A stretch of DNA of 64,000 nt. Origin: Tubulanus polymorphus. Lineage: Eukaryota; Nemertea; Palaeonemertea; Tubulaniformes; Tubulanidae. Below, piece by piece: positions 38,077-50,959 of the stretch. The stretch is from positions 3,353,001 through 3,417,000 of the forward strand of contig NC_134025.1 in the NCBI RefSeq assembly GCF_964204645.1, given 5' to 3'. Position numbers and translations under genes: made by a program. Numbering within the stretch: the stretch's first letter is position 1; every line of letters begins with the position of its first letter. The notes beneath the pieces are model-generated. The model worked only from the letters and a program-made list of their open reading frames with translations. It was not told where the DNA came from and searched no databases.

Positions 38077-40114
38077 CTAGAAATGTGTTAAAGTATTATC
38101 TTGGTTCTCAGTCATATCAAGAGTGGCGTTCTGGAAATTATATGCACCAGTTGTTGCAGCGAAGTCGTCGTCTTCTACGGCGGGCTTGTGCTTTGACAAT
38201 AACTGATACCGTTCACTGGTTAATCTAAGTTTTTTACGCGCTGAAGATAAGAACATTGCAAGAAGAACTGCAATTATTATAAATACTGCCAAAGCAACCG
38301 AAAGTCCAATGAGAATTGCTTCTGCTTCATCAGCTCGGATCCAAATCAGGCGACTAATACTGGATTTTCTACAATCATGACGTTGCATCTTCATTTCTCC
38401 AGACATTGATAAGTCGTGTCCCATCAGTTTCGACCATGTCTTCACGTACGTCTTTCTTGGAATACCATCCACCATGTCACCTGTAGCCCCTATCAACAAA
38501 TATTTTGGCTGCTCGGCCGTGGTTGCATCCCATTGTGGTACGTTGTGTGGAGAATTTGGATTTCTAAAGATAAAAACTTTTAGCAATTAATATACCGTTC
38601 TTGGTGTAGAATGTGGCATACAAATATCGTAAATCATTTTCGTTAACTTACCCAGACTTTGCAAAGTTGCTCCAATACTTCATCATTGTTCTCATCATGT
38701 CATTATCGTTCTTATCATTCGAGCCAAATAAATACAAAAGTTCATCTCCACAGGCGGCTCCATTTGTTGCCCAATCTATAGCAGCTGATTTAGCTCCTCT
38801 GTAATCGAAGACGTACTGGAAGGTGTTGCCATTCCCTGGTAAACTGTTATGTAAATCGGTAAGGATTGACGCTTGACTTGTGAATAATTTGTCGGTCATC
38901 ATCGACACTACTTTCTTCAAACGTTCGGTCGGTTCATCACTGTTGTAAAGGTTTTTGATCAGTTGGACAGCTTCGATTTTCGAAAATTCTCGCGAACCCA
39001 TGATTTTGGCCATGGTCTGTGTTACGGTTGCCATAAATTGTGCGTCAGATAAACCATTACTGGCGCCAATATCATTCAAGAATGCCGACACTAGTGATTT
39101 GGACGCGTATTCATTACTGTTGCTTCCTACTATAACATCAACCGACCCAAAACGTTTCGCTGACATAGATGCGGGATCGCGTAAGTCAATCATGAGACTG
39201 GGCAGGAGAAAATCATAATCATCTTCAGCGGGTTGAAACGATGGAGCGTTCGTAATATCTGCAATAGTTTTCGCTGGTTTTCCTTTAAAACAACCAAGTA
39301 AATCCTTTGCCTGAGTTGGAATGGTGGCACTTTTGTTCCATGTACATCCCAGCAAATCACCAGCAGCAACAACATGTTTTCGATGTTCGTCAGTAGATAA
39401 AGGATAGTGGAATGGTTCACTTTGGAGAATTACTCTTTTAATCATCATATGTTTATTTGCTTTAGATCCTGCCAAATATCGGGTAGCTCTGGCACCATCG
39501 CCTGAACCAAACACAGTGATTCTGTTCATATCACCACCGAAAGAGGCAACGTTTTCTTTGACCCATTTTATAGCTTCAATCTGGTCCTTAAGTCCGTAAT
39601 TACCACACAGAACGGGGTCATGAAAATTCATGAAACCAAGCGGTCCTAGACGATAGTTAAACGTAACTACAATCACGTTAGTCGTCGCTGCAAGTAAACT
39701 ACCGTCATAATCAGCACCAGATCCAGATACAAATCCACCACCATGGATAAATATCATCACTGCAAGATCATCCCCGGGTTTTGCATTTTGTGGCATGAAT
39801 ACATTGAGGGTGAGGCAGTCCTCGTTCATATCACCTGTACCTTTCTGGTAACACTTCGGGCCATAGCTGGTCGCCTGCAACGTGTTGTTGGTGTAGTTAG
39901 AATTCCACGGTGAAGTAGGTTGGAATCGTAATTCACCTGTTGGAGGCTTTGCGTACGGTATTCCCAAGAACTTGACGATCGGATTAGAGTTTGTGCTGTC
40001 AACTGTTCCCGTAATATCTCCAAATTGCGTCGTGACATAATCTTTACCAATAGCAGCTGAAGTCGATAGAATCACCAACGAACACAATATCGATAACAGC
40101 CCAGCGGATGCCAT
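38077..40114 (-). CDS. Catalytically dead carboxylesterase-like transmembrane protein
   Basis: Two exons (38652-40114 and 38077-38563) join in frame to 649 residues. A signal peptide (GLLSILCSLVILSTSAA) precedes a full alpha/beta-hydrolase carboxylesterase domain: FLGIPYAKPPTGELRF, EDCLTLNVFMPQN, VMIFIHGGGFVSGSG, VVTFNYRLGPLGFMNF, NYGLKDQIEAIKWVKENV. The nucleophile elbow, normally GESAG, reads GSGDG at about residues 203-207, so the serine is glycine. The catalytic histidine region reads GAACGDELLYLFG, with cysteine in place of histidine. It therefore cannot use a Ser-His mechanism. A transmembrane helix (about residues 571-593, AILIGLSVALAVFIIIAVLL) and a cytoplasmic tail of about 55 residues follow. 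This is the layout of neuroligin/neurotactin/gliotactin-type adhesion proteins. No specific orthologue is claimed. Confidence 0.9.
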
Positions 40115-40595
40115 CTTTCAGGGGTCTGAATGTGTGTTGTTTATAATACGACGGTCGTTGTCAGGTCTGATCAATGCTCAGCGATATAAGAAAATAAATC
40201 AAGGGTCAGGCAAGAGTGGTTCTGAAATATTCGTGCATGTCAGTACTGTTGCTTTGTCTTATTATTGGTCAAGCGTAATCAACCAGGTAGCAATCTGTTT
40301 GACGTAAATATCTTTGAATATACATGTTTCACGTTTATTTGCCATATACATACACTAACTAGTGTTATGCGTGTTGTTGCGAAATTAAGGAAATTAATGA
40401 AAATGTAATTTAACACAATACACACACAGAGTATTTAATACGATATAATACACACATTTATGGCGAATATTTGAATGAAAACATAAGTTATGGATATAAC
40501 AAATTTAACAAATATTTATTCATTATTCCGTATACAGCGCAATAAATATACATTTAGTTAGAAATTATGCAATTAGATTAAGAAGTTAACATTGT
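40115..40595. other. Promoter of esterase-like gene and 3' UTR of DTHD1-like gene
   Basis: This is AT-rich sequence with nothing else recognised. The minus-strand DTHD1-like stop codon is at 40596-40598, and TTTATT on the plus strand near 40516 could be its AATAAA. Confidence 0.4.
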
Positions 40596-43500
40596 CTACA
40601 TCAAAATAGAACTCATCGATTCTTGAAGTTCATCTGAAATGAATAAAATAAGATCATTTTAAGAGAACATTTTCTAATCTAAAAATTGCGACTTCGAAAG
40701 ATGGCTAATCTACATATTTATATATATACCTGCCGCGGCGGTGTATCGACGCTTTTTAAGGTGTTTTATCAGATCTGTAACAGTCGGATTTGGTTCCCGG
40801 GACATCCATTTCCGTAAGGCGTTATACGTTTTTTCTCGAAGTCCAAAATGTGAATGGTCAACCTCGCTGAGTTCGGCCTCCGTCAGACCTAACTCGCTTG
40901 AAAATTGTGACCAATTCTTGAAAATCTCGGGATTTTGAGAGACTCGCACGAAAGCACGTTTCAATTTTCCAGCTACAACAAACAAAATGACATGAAATTA
41001 CTCTCAACCAATCTATTTGATTTCGTGCAGAAACAGGAAGCTGGATTTACCGTTTGTATGACAAGCTCTTTCTTGTTTCCAGTAGAATTCTTTTTCTCTG
41101 ATGTCGCGCGCTAAATCAACTCGACCGATTTTTACCAGAGCGTTACTGAGAATTTCAGCCTACTCATCAGAGAAATAAAGGAAAACATATAAATTCTATA
41201 AGGAAACCTCAACTCGATATAATTCGTCCATTCTATAGACGTTAGTGAACTGACAATATATTAATAGAATCAATTAGTCGACATAAGTCGACCGACTTAC
41301 CTTATTTGCAAATCTCGGGACTTTTTTCAGCCACGAGAGAAGCATATCATACTTAGCATGGCGAGTATCAGTATTTCTCCCATTTTCTCGTAGTATAGCT
41401 TGTATTCTTGCTCTCCTTACGTTTAAACATGTTCCTAATCTTGTCCATTCATCGCCTAGTTCTGTGGCAACATGTTTCAGTATTATATCATCCAAAGCGT
41501 CTAGAAAAGAGCACAATATCCATGTATAGAAGCTGATACGATTTTGCGAAAGAAACATCCAGAAACTGATCAACGTACCACTGCCAAACGCTATTCTCAC
41601 GGGAGCTTTATGGATATGGTGGGAATTCTCTGTTTCGGGCTGAAAATTTTAAGATATATAATTTGAAATGAAAATTCAGGAACAATTGTCAAAAACTGCT
41701 GACTGTTGTTTGTCAAGAATATTTCAATGACCTTTGGAATATTGATCAGTAACTCAGCTAAGAGTTTATCACCCATCACCCACTCAGTCTTCACTGGTTG
41801 ACCTTTCTTTACGTCGTCCGAGTATACCGGTCGCTCTACAAGACCTCGAGTGAAAATCTGCGCGAATCCACGATACACGCTAAAACTCTTTTGCGCAAAC
41901 TGGTCGATTTCAGTACAATCGAACTGAACGAAATCGCGTAACTGTGAATTATAGATGAGTCTTAAATCTTCACCCGCGCCTTCAGATGGTTTGACATTTC
42001 CTCGAAATCGTATATACATAGCTTGTCCTTCTATGAGCGTGAATTCTTTACTCGGATTCGGCCCCTCGTCGTATCCTTCTTCGCTCAAATGACGTAACGT
42101 TCGTTCTGTGCGAGATGAAGGAACGCAAGTTACTAAAACGTCGCAAAGGTCGTTAGTTCTCTGTCGTAGAATCATCTGTACCGGTTTTTCGAGAAGTGTA
42201 TTCTCGATTGTTTTTGCAATTTTTTCTACTCGTGCCTGTGAAGTAGATTCCCTCGTTCTCAGTAACATCAGCCTTAATAAAATGATTTTTGATATTATCA
42301 AATAGTAGATAAACCGACGGCAAATGCTAACCCTAAATAAATTATAAACTCACCTTGATACGGGATAAGGTAACTCAAAGTTTACGGCATCTTTGTTTTT
42401 GAGTTGAACCAGTTCAATATCTGGGTTGACTGTCCAATTAGTCTCAGAATCATCCCTCATTAGCAAATCCAACCTGTCATCTTCATCTTCTGAAAAATTA
42501 AAAAATAGGCTGAAATAAAATGATACTATGTTTCACCTATCGGCCGGGTGATTTTCTAATAAAATTTGTAATCAGTGCATTTCTATAACTGTCGGGTCTT
42601 AGCTTGATCGTGATTTAAAGAATAATTGTAATGTGCACGACAGATAGGCGGCCGGCCGGGTCAACTTATAAGCTCGGCAGAAGTGAGAAACAAGGTATCA
42701 CTTTTTTAGCCTTATTTCTGTATGTGTTTGTTAAGTATTTTGTGGGCGGTCTCGATTTTGTCCTTACCTTCGACCTTCTTTTTCAGAGTGCCAAATGTGA
42801 ACAAGGCTGACGTGGGTCGTGGTGATTCGACGGTTGTCAACGGTTTTCTAATTTTTGCGGTGGGAGCAGCAGTTTCAGGACGTTTCAACTTTGCTGGGTT
42901 TTGGGGTATAGGTAGAGACACGGTGATTGGCTTCAGGAATTTTCGAATTTTCATATTCAAATGAAATATTGGACTACACGAAAGAAGCGCATCGCATTCA
43001 CCAGGGGTTTCCTCGTCCACTCTCCGTTTCTTCAATTCGTTCACAAGACTTGATTCAATCGGCTGCACCTAAACCACGATAAGAGAATTCTTTAACGCTA
43101 TTCTAAGAGAAGAAACTGAATTTCTTACTGAATAACCCTCTGTCACCTTCATAATGAATGATGTATGCAATCTCAGAGCGCCTGGTCGGAAATCCAAAAG
43201 TATCCGTGAATCAACTGACGATACGATTTTCCCACCTCGTTTGGACATTGATTGGTGATCAGTCCTCAGTTTAGTTATGACGGCGAATGTAATGGGTTTT
43301 TTCACGCGTACCTCTACAAATCTCAGTTCCTAGAATTGAACCAAAACATTTCAGTTTGAGCACAATATATCATCAAATGAATATAGATTGTATCGCTTTC
43401 TGTTTAGTAGATTCCATACCTTGAGATCAGCTATGAACGCATCTTTTGTAGTTGCCTCTTTCCACTCGCCATTTTCATCAAGAATCTTAATCACCGGTTC

Positions 43501-46500
43501 TCGGGTCGGGTTTGATCTTGGCGCTACATGAGGAATGGCAACAGCCCAGGCTTCAGCACACTAGATATGATAAATTGAGTTAGCATTTTCGAATCCAGTT
43601 TTGTAGTTTTTAGAATCATCTAGTTCAATCTATATATCTCTACAAAAATACCTAATGTACCTTAAATGTTCGGTCAGGAATAGTAGCCACAAGCCTAATT
43701 ATATTGCTGACTAGTTCCTCATCGTCGCAAAGCGGCAAACCTGCTTTCTCCTGGTCAATTTTATCACACATTAGATCTAGCTTTTCAAGGTAGTCATCGA
43801 TTGTTCGAACAACACAGCCAATTCCCTGGTCATATTCACCTTGTTCAATTTCATATCTGTGAAAACATTAACTTGATATAATTTACGAATACCTGTTCAT
43901 TGAATGATAACTACAGATACTCACATAAGTGGGGTCCAGTTTTTGGGATCACGTCGTTCCCTCTCCATTTGTTGAATTTCATCTTCTTTGAGCTTTGAAC
44001 CTTTCACTTTCTCGAGTTGTTCTATTCGTTTTCGTTTTTGCTCCTGAGCTCTCAATTCGTCCAATTCGATTTGTCGCCGTTTTTCTTCCTGTTTCCTTTT
44101 TTCTTCTTCTTCAACACGACGTTTTTCCTCGGCGGCGACCTTTGCACGCTCGAACGTTACTTTAGCTTCTTCGGCTTGGACTTGTGCTTTCTCCGCCTCC
44201 TCGTAGAGTCGTTCAGTTTCCACTTGAAGTTCTGAACACAGTTTTATTGCTTCTGCTAACCGGACCTCTGCTTCAGCAAGACCTACTTTCGCCGATGAAC
44301 CATCAGCCATCATTATTTTCTTACGAGCCAAGACTTCTGCGGCTAAGAAAAAAGGCAAATAACAAAATCATATAAACTGTTTATGGATGTTCCATGTTAT
44401 TCTATGAATGAAAATCATTACCTATCAAATCAGATGGTGGTTTAGTAACCCATGATGATAAATCTTCTTTCTTTATTTTCGTATTGATCGTATTTTGTAA
44501 TTCTAGCATCGACGACTGAACCGTGGATACAGTTTTTGAGATCAAACTTACGTCCTCCAGCGATTTACCAATCACTATCATCGTCTTGTCAACAGTCGAC
44601 AGGAGTTCATCTTTTCGTTCATAGGTGACCAGTGAAGAAGAATAGAGTTTCTCTTGTTCTGCGTTTAGATCACGTTTTAGTCCGTTCAATTTCTCCATTA
44701 GCTTGGTGATGCCATCCTTTTGTTCATCTTCATAGACAGATATCAGTTCACTAGGTGCTTTCTCACATGTTACATCAACTCTAGCCATCTCTGTATCGAA
44801 TTCAGCTTCGCTTCCGTCGACTCTATTTTCAGTCTCCCCTTCAGTAATACTTTCATCCATTTCATCGTCATCACTTACATATTTAGAATGATCGTTTTCT
44901 TCCTCATTCTTATCGAGAATTATTGAGCCATTTATCTTAATCGTTTGACTTTTATTGACAGGGAAATCAACGTTGCTTTCTTGATCGCTGTTTGTAACGT
45001 TCATAGCTACTGAAAGATTTGTTTCTTCACAATCCACGCTAATACTTCGATTATCTTCACTTCTGTCACTTTTCGACTCATTATCTTCATCACCTGTTTC
45101 ATTGGCATCATCGTCTTCAGCTTCGAAATCATTCTCATATTCATCAACGGTTCCATCATCTTGCTCTGGGTCCATGGTCACTGATTCCACAATGACACAT
45201 TCGTTAGTAGGATATGATACTGCATCATCTGTGGGATCGCCGTTATCAATTGTATCTACATGAATGATTTCGTCCGTGTGCTCTGGTATAGCATTATCAA
45301 CGTTGCCGACATCATCGATAACAATTGACTGATTGACTCCCATGGATGGTTCCTCTTTCGTTTCGTAATTTTCAATGGTCAAAGCCTGAACACTTTCAAA
45401 ACAGCCATTCTCATTATTCTCATTTTCAAACTCTTGATCCATACCATCGTGTTTTGGAACATTCTGAGATTTTCTGTTACGAGTCACTTGAAGTTTAATG
45501 TCCGGTTGGTCATTATCCATATGTGATTTACAACGATTATTACGTCGTTCTCTTTGTTTGTCGTTTGAATTCCTTCTTTCAGTAACCAACTTTTCTTCGA
45601 TTCCTTTAATCTCTGGTTCGACGTCTACAGACTCAACTCCTCCAATCCTCGGTTCAACTCCTGCAGACCCGAGTCCTTGTATCTCTGGCTCAACGTCTAC
45701 AGAACCTTCTTTAATATCAGACTTAACGTCTACAGAAGTAACTCCTGTCATCTCTGGTTCACCTTCTACTTGCACAGCTCCTTTCATCTCTGGTTCAACT
45801 TCTACTTGCACAGCTCCTTTCATCTCTGGTTCAACTTCTACTTGCACAGCTCCTTTCATCTCTGGTTCAACTTCTACTTGCACAGCTCCTTTCATCTCTG
45901 GTTCAACTTCTACTTGCACAGCTCCTTTCATCTCTGGTTCAACTTCTACTTGCACAGCTCCTTTCATCTCTGGTTCAACTTCTGATCTGACTTCTGCCAA
46001 CTCGACTTCTGTCGACTCACGTTTTAATTCTATCTCGACCCCTCCCGAGTCTGAAGACCCTGGTTTGTCGACTACAGAACCGACGCATCCTTTCATCTCT
46101 GGCTCAACGTCTACAAAACCGACTTCTCCAACCTCCGCTTCAACTTCTGCAGACCCGATTCCTTGTATCTCTGGCTCAGCGTCTACGGAACCTTCTTCTT
46201 TAATATCTGGTTTAAAATCTACAGAACCGGTTCCTTTCATCTCTTGTTCGACTTCTGATCTGACTTCTACCAACCCGACTTCGGTCGACTCAGGTTTTGA
46301 TTCAATCTCGACCGCTCCTGACTCTGTAGATCCTGGCTCATATGCGATACTCTTTTCCAGTGTGGTGTCGCCGGAATTCTCTTCTTTCTCTGGTATTTCA
46401 CAAATCTTTATTTCTTTCCCCACTTCAAGGTCTAGACTGACATCATGTTCAGTTTGACCATTGTTGGTTGTAACGTTCTCTTCTAATGTAACATCCTTTT

Positions 46501-47230
46501 TATTGGGATCTCCGCATTCAATTGTGACAGAATTGTTTTCTATTTCGCCTTCGTTTATTTCAAGATCTTTACTGTCAGGTTCTGAATCACTTGCTGCAGA
46601 TTGAATAAGACCATCGCGCGTTATTTCCGTAGAAATAGTACATTCGTTATCGCTGTAATCAGATGATTTAGATCCTTCGTTTCCACTTTCATCATATGTA
46701 TCAATTGTAATTGAAGGTATACCTCCAGATGAAACACGCAAACATTCCGTGGTTTTTGCTTCATTTTCCCCTGTTAAGAGAACTATTTCATTGTCTTTTT
46801 TTGCTTGTTTTTCTTCTTCGTGACTCGAAGTTTCAAGGACGACAAACCCTTCCTCGCTCGGGTTATCTTGATTGTCAGCTACAGAAAGCACTGTAGAATG
46901 CTGGATATCTTGACGTTTTTCTAAGTCTTCATTTGTTTCATCAAACGTATCCGGGTTGTCATTGCTAGGGTCTCTATTGATCATAGCTTGTTGTTCAGCG
47001 TGCTCAGTATCGACGTGGCTTTTGATGTCGAAATTTATAATTCTACTTTCTTCAGTCGAAGTGTCGCTGTCGTTTGATCTGACATGATCAAACGTTTCCG
47101 CAGATTTGATTGTTTCCGGATTTTCCTCTTGGAATATTTGATGAGGTTCTTCGTGAGCATCGTGACTGTTTGATTCGGGTTTAATAGCCGTTACGACAGT
47201 TTCAATTACCTCAGATGTTCCGACTTCCAT
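40596..47230 (-). CDS. DTHD1-like protein with acidic repeat N-terminus, ZU5-like region and two death domains
   Basis: Thirteen exons join in frame to about 1,797 residues: 44422-47230, 43925-44342, 43661-43856, 43420-43560, 43129-43329, 42768-43068, 42354-42489, 41732-42272, 41579-41639, 41301-41500, 41051-41159, 40730-40972 and 40596-40633. The start at 47230 has an in-frame TAA just upstream. Exon 1 (about 936 residues) is acidic and disordered, with a 12-residue tandem repeat. Exon 2 is a Glu/Lys/Arg coiled coil (ERAKVAAEEKRRVEEEEKRK). Exons 5-6 look like a ZU5-type beta module (SRILLDFRPGALRLHTSFIM, SPIFHLNMKIRKFLKPITVS). Exons 10-11 encode a death-domain fold (ATELGDEWTRLGTCLNV, AKYDMLLSWLKKVPRFANKA) and exon 12 a second (NWSQFSSELGLTEAELSEV, TYNALRKWMSREPNPTVTDL). 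The layout best recalls DTHD1, with PIDD or ankyrin-type proteins as alternatives. A scaffold role in death-domain signalling is inference. Confidence 0.75.
45764..45988 (-). repeat. 36-bp coding minisatellite in the DTHD1-like gene
   Basis: Six to seven almost identical 36-bp units encode EVEPEMKGAVQV head to tail. The flanking sequence holds older, diverged copies of the same VEPEMKG / VEPEIQG theme. The near-perfect identity points to recent expansion. The 319-residue open frame on the plus strand (45498-46457) is a shadow of this low-complexity region. Confidence 0.92.
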
Positions 47231-48578
47231 GATTGATTATATTCAACAGGCAACGACAGTAATTTATTTCAAATCTGACTAGAATTAGAATAAGAAATTA
47301 GATAAAATAACATTTTCCGACCATGGCTCATTCCCCATGTTTATCTTTTGGTTTTTTGTGAATGGTATTTTTGATATGACACATTAATCATTACATATTG
47401 ATTTTCCTCGTGCATTTTTGCTTGTATCATCGGAAATTAACCAATCCATTCAAATTATCAACAATATTCCACGATCCAAAATAGATCGTGACAATTTCAT
47501 AACGCTACTTATAATTTTTGGTAATATGCGTCGATTGACCTATGCGTAGAATTGCTTACCTTTTCAAAACTGTTTTCCCGATCCGCATAGCTTATACGAC
47601 GTTAACTCAACACACCGCTCCCTCGCAGTCTGGATACGCGATCTGATTGATTCTCTTTTAATTCACATTTATTTGATCGAAACAAAACAAAAAAATTCCC
47701 GCGTGTACCGAGTGTTTTTCAGTCATTCGAGTTCGTTGATAAAGAAAAGGCGTATATTGGCCTTTAACAGGTATGCTTCCCTAACGACGGCGGCTAAGGT
47801 AATTCTCGTTTGGCTTTTGTTCAGTTACAAAAGTATTAATTCAGCCGTGTGGCAATAATACACAGTAAGATATGACCGCCAGGTATTCTGTACTGGTCAA
47901 TTAATACAACTCTATCGAATTAATATCCTAGTGTGTATAAATCTGAATATTTGATCTCATTATATTCCGGCGTCTAATGACTGCATTGATACATTATTGC
48001 AATCGATCTACTAAGATTGAAGAAGAGCGGATTGTCACATGACCTTAAATAAATTAATCAGAATTTTAAACTAAGGCTTATACTCTGTATGAACTGTTTC
48101 CACATACAGGGTTTTGAAGTTGAGAGTATTATTTTAAACCCGTAGTATATCCCCGAGTATATCGCTGACAGAAAAGCCAGACATCATTAATTGGGCTTTA
48201 CCAAGTGTCCCGATTTAAGTTGTGATAACTTTTGATTTGTTTATATTTGAGGCAATCATAGATTGATTGATTTCATGACTAAGAGGGAAGTTGTGTAAAG
48301 CTTGCAGACAATAAACACCAACAGTTCTATGACAAGTTACAAAAGCTTAATATTAATCTAGTTATAACCGCCATAGCAACCGTGATCATCTCATGGTTGC
48401 TACTGTAAACTGTGTCCGGAGCACTTTGAGTTCTATGCTCTGTCTGATCACGATTGCGTGAATCTATGTTGAATTTGATGTCAATGAATAAAAACAGCAC
48501 GCAGTATTTTTCAAAACTAATCTCAACGGATCCGATCATGGAGTTATAAAACGTATAACTTTAAACGTCTATTGCGGG
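47231..48578. other. Upstream of DTHD1-like gene; no gene seen
   Basis: The DTHD1-like 5' UTR and promoter should lie near 47.23-47.6 kb. The remainder is AT-rich with no recognisable coding exon, RNA or repeat. Confidence 0.4.
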
Positions 48579-48836
48579 GTGGATCTAGGAAAATCGGAAG
48601 GCGGGCCGGGGTCGAGAAGAAAAAAGAAAAGGAATTTCTCGGAAAGAGCAGCCACCCTCGGTGTTGGAAGAAATCCACCCGAAGAGATACAACTTCTGAG
48701 GGGTAGTATGGTGTCAAATTTGCAGGTTTTTACAATCTCTGTCTTGGTGAGGAAAAGGGCATCTTCTGTGGGAAGTCCGGACCCACCACCCCCTAAATCG
48801 TCGGTCCGCCCACCAAACCCGAAGAGCCCTCGAGTC

Positions 48837-49055
48837 ATGCCGTTCGACGCCGCTCGAAAGACGAAGATACAGGAAGGGTATCAGGGTATCATTAAAGACA
48901 TGAGACATATATTGGGATTCGAACCACTGGCCAGTCGTATAAAGGTTGAGTATGTCTCGACGTTTCCCGTTTCAAGCCCGCGCACGTTGTCGATACGCAT
49001 CGATGCGCATGAAAATGACCCGTCCGTTCCAGTTGTCCGATTCCTAGTGCCATAA
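48837..49055 (+). other. Short open frame of unknown status
   Basis: A frame open from about 48579 to 49055 includes an ATG at 48837 that would give about 72 residues (MPFDAARKTKIQEGYQG and onward). Composition is GC-richer than its surroundings, with Pro-rich and basic stretches upstream. No domain or family was recognised. It could be a small gene, a repeat-derived fragment, or part of the USP6NL promoter region. Evidence is only the open length. Confidence 0.2.
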
Positions 49056-49079
49056 TGTGCTGTCCTCTACATTAAATCT

Positions 49080-49205
49080 AAGATGGCGTCGTATTTTCAT
49101 CATCGGATCAGGTCGAAAGTTAGTGATTGATTCTATCTGTTTTGGATCATTCGTCCAGCTCTCGTTCGGGCTTATAACAGACGAAGAAGGCTGTTGATTT
49201 TTCTG
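49080..49205 (+). promoter_or_regulatory. Probable USP6NL promoter / first non-coding exon
   Basis: AAGATGGCGTCG at 49080 resembles the YY1-type element found just downstream of many housekeeping start sites. A good donor (TCTG|GTAAGA) occurs at about 49205. The first coding exon of USP6NL lies 1.7 kb further on, so a non-coding first exon here is plausible but inferred. Confidence 0.35.
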
Positions 49206-49935
49206 GTAAGATTTTGCTTGTGGACGGCGATGAAATAATTAGTTACACATTCACTTCTGTAATGGAAATTTAGATAGAATGCAACGATCCTCTTTCTTGC
49301 ATTCGTCGATGATCCACCCCTACCGTCTCCGACTCCATCCCCATTCCATCGTTTAAGCCCTAGCGGTGTGTGTGTGCCTGGGGTAGTTAAACTTCATGCC
49401 TATGTTTCATTATGATTCATATACATAGTAGGCCCCTACAAAGGAGGCAAAATTTTTGGCCTGACAAAAATATGACATACTACCAACGTTCCTTTTCTAC
49501 AACTTCATCGAACACTAAAAACAGTAAAATTCTTGTGACTTTTTGTTGTGGTGTGTGATGACTGAACAATTGTTATTTTGAATGTTTACCCTTTTTTTCA
49601 AAAGATTTCGGTAAAAGTGCAGATCTGCACCTCTCCGCGTAAACGGTTCAATCAATTACATTAAATATCATTGTTTCAGATTCAAAATGTCATCAGCAAT
49701 TCATACATTGCCATTGGTTAATTTTGATATATCTTCACTAGAAAGATTTAGCCTGGATACTGTGATTCACTGATTCAGTGGATTGCGTCAATCACGAGAG
49801 GAGCGGATCTGCACTTTTACCGAGATTTCGTTTGATTACAGATGATAATAGAAAAGCACATTATTATCATTATTGTCAACATCGAAGTAGTAGTTGGCCT
49901 AGCCTAGACCTAGTACATACACCCTGTCTAATAGT

Positions 49936-50216
49936 CAGTCTGTGGTTTAGTTTCACGATCGGATATTTTCACAAACCACATATACCCGACCGAAGCCCAT
50001 CCGATAATAAAAAGCTTTCCACCAACGATTAGGTAACTAACTACCTGTCTAACTACTACTATAGTACTATATACTTCATTATAGCTAGTATATTAGTAGT
50101 TAGTCAGTAACCTGTCTGTGGTTTAGTTTCACGATCGGATATTTTCACAAACCACATAAGCCCATCCGATTATAAAAAGCTTACCACCAACGATTAGGTA
50201 ACTAACTAACTAGTAG
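49936..50216. repeat. Dispersed repeat, two adjacent direct copies
   Basis: Copies at about 49936-50050 and 50105-50216 share CTGTGGTTTAGTTTCACGAT, CGGATATTTTCACAAACCAC, AGCCCATCCGAT and CACCAACGATTAGGTAACTA. A third, older copy is at about 59691-59827. They lie in the inferred first intron of USP6NL. The family is unknown to me. Confidence 0.8.
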
Positions 50217-50959
50217 CTAGACCAACATTATTGTAAGGTTCTACACAATTAAAAAGGTGTCCAGTTCATTCTGTATGAAGATTTATAATTCTATTTATTG
50301 ATCAAATATCTGTTTTTAGGCCTATGTTATGTTCACCTTATAGAAATTAAATGCTTGATAATTATTTTTGTGTTGGTGACAAAAATAGAAATATAGATAT
50401 CGTTTTGTCGCCTCAGGCGGTATTGGGATATAAATAGTTTAGTATTAACATCATGTACTTATGGTCATCTCTGAGCTACGTAAGTAGTATATATGATGAT
50501 CTGCCTGGCTGGATCTATACATTCCTACTCAGTGTAGTTTATATTTAGCTGTACTGAATGCGGAGTCAGTTACAGCTGGTCATCCTCAGTGTTTGAAGTC
50601 TTTCTATTTCTAAACTTATCTGTAGATTATATTGCATTGAAAGATATTGAAAATATGAGTTCTATTATTAACTATGCAATATATACCTTCCGTTGATAGA
50701 TTTGAATGGAATATCAAAATTGAAAGAAAATATTTTTAGAAATTAAGATTTGTCGTAAGTTTATCATGAATACTAAATTTCAGTGGCAAATTCATTTATC
50801 CCTAATTTTGTCAGGTAACAGTAACTTCCAGTTCAAATTTAATGCATTGAAACGAGAGATTTCCAACAGAATCTAGTTTGAAAAAATGTAATTTGATTTG
50901 TTTAATTTCAGATGTTTTACTGATTTTATGAACAATGTACTGCATAAAGGATCTACATC

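Noticed and set aside
45764-45988. Regular repeats resembling a CRISPR array
   Set aside because: Units are contiguous without unique spacers and encode protein in frame, in an animal genome.
45498-46457. 319-residue open frame on the plus strand
   Set aside because: It is the complement of the low-complexity acidic repeat of the DTHD1-like exon. The repeated STSTCTAPFISG-type protein is a shadow of the 36-bp unit.
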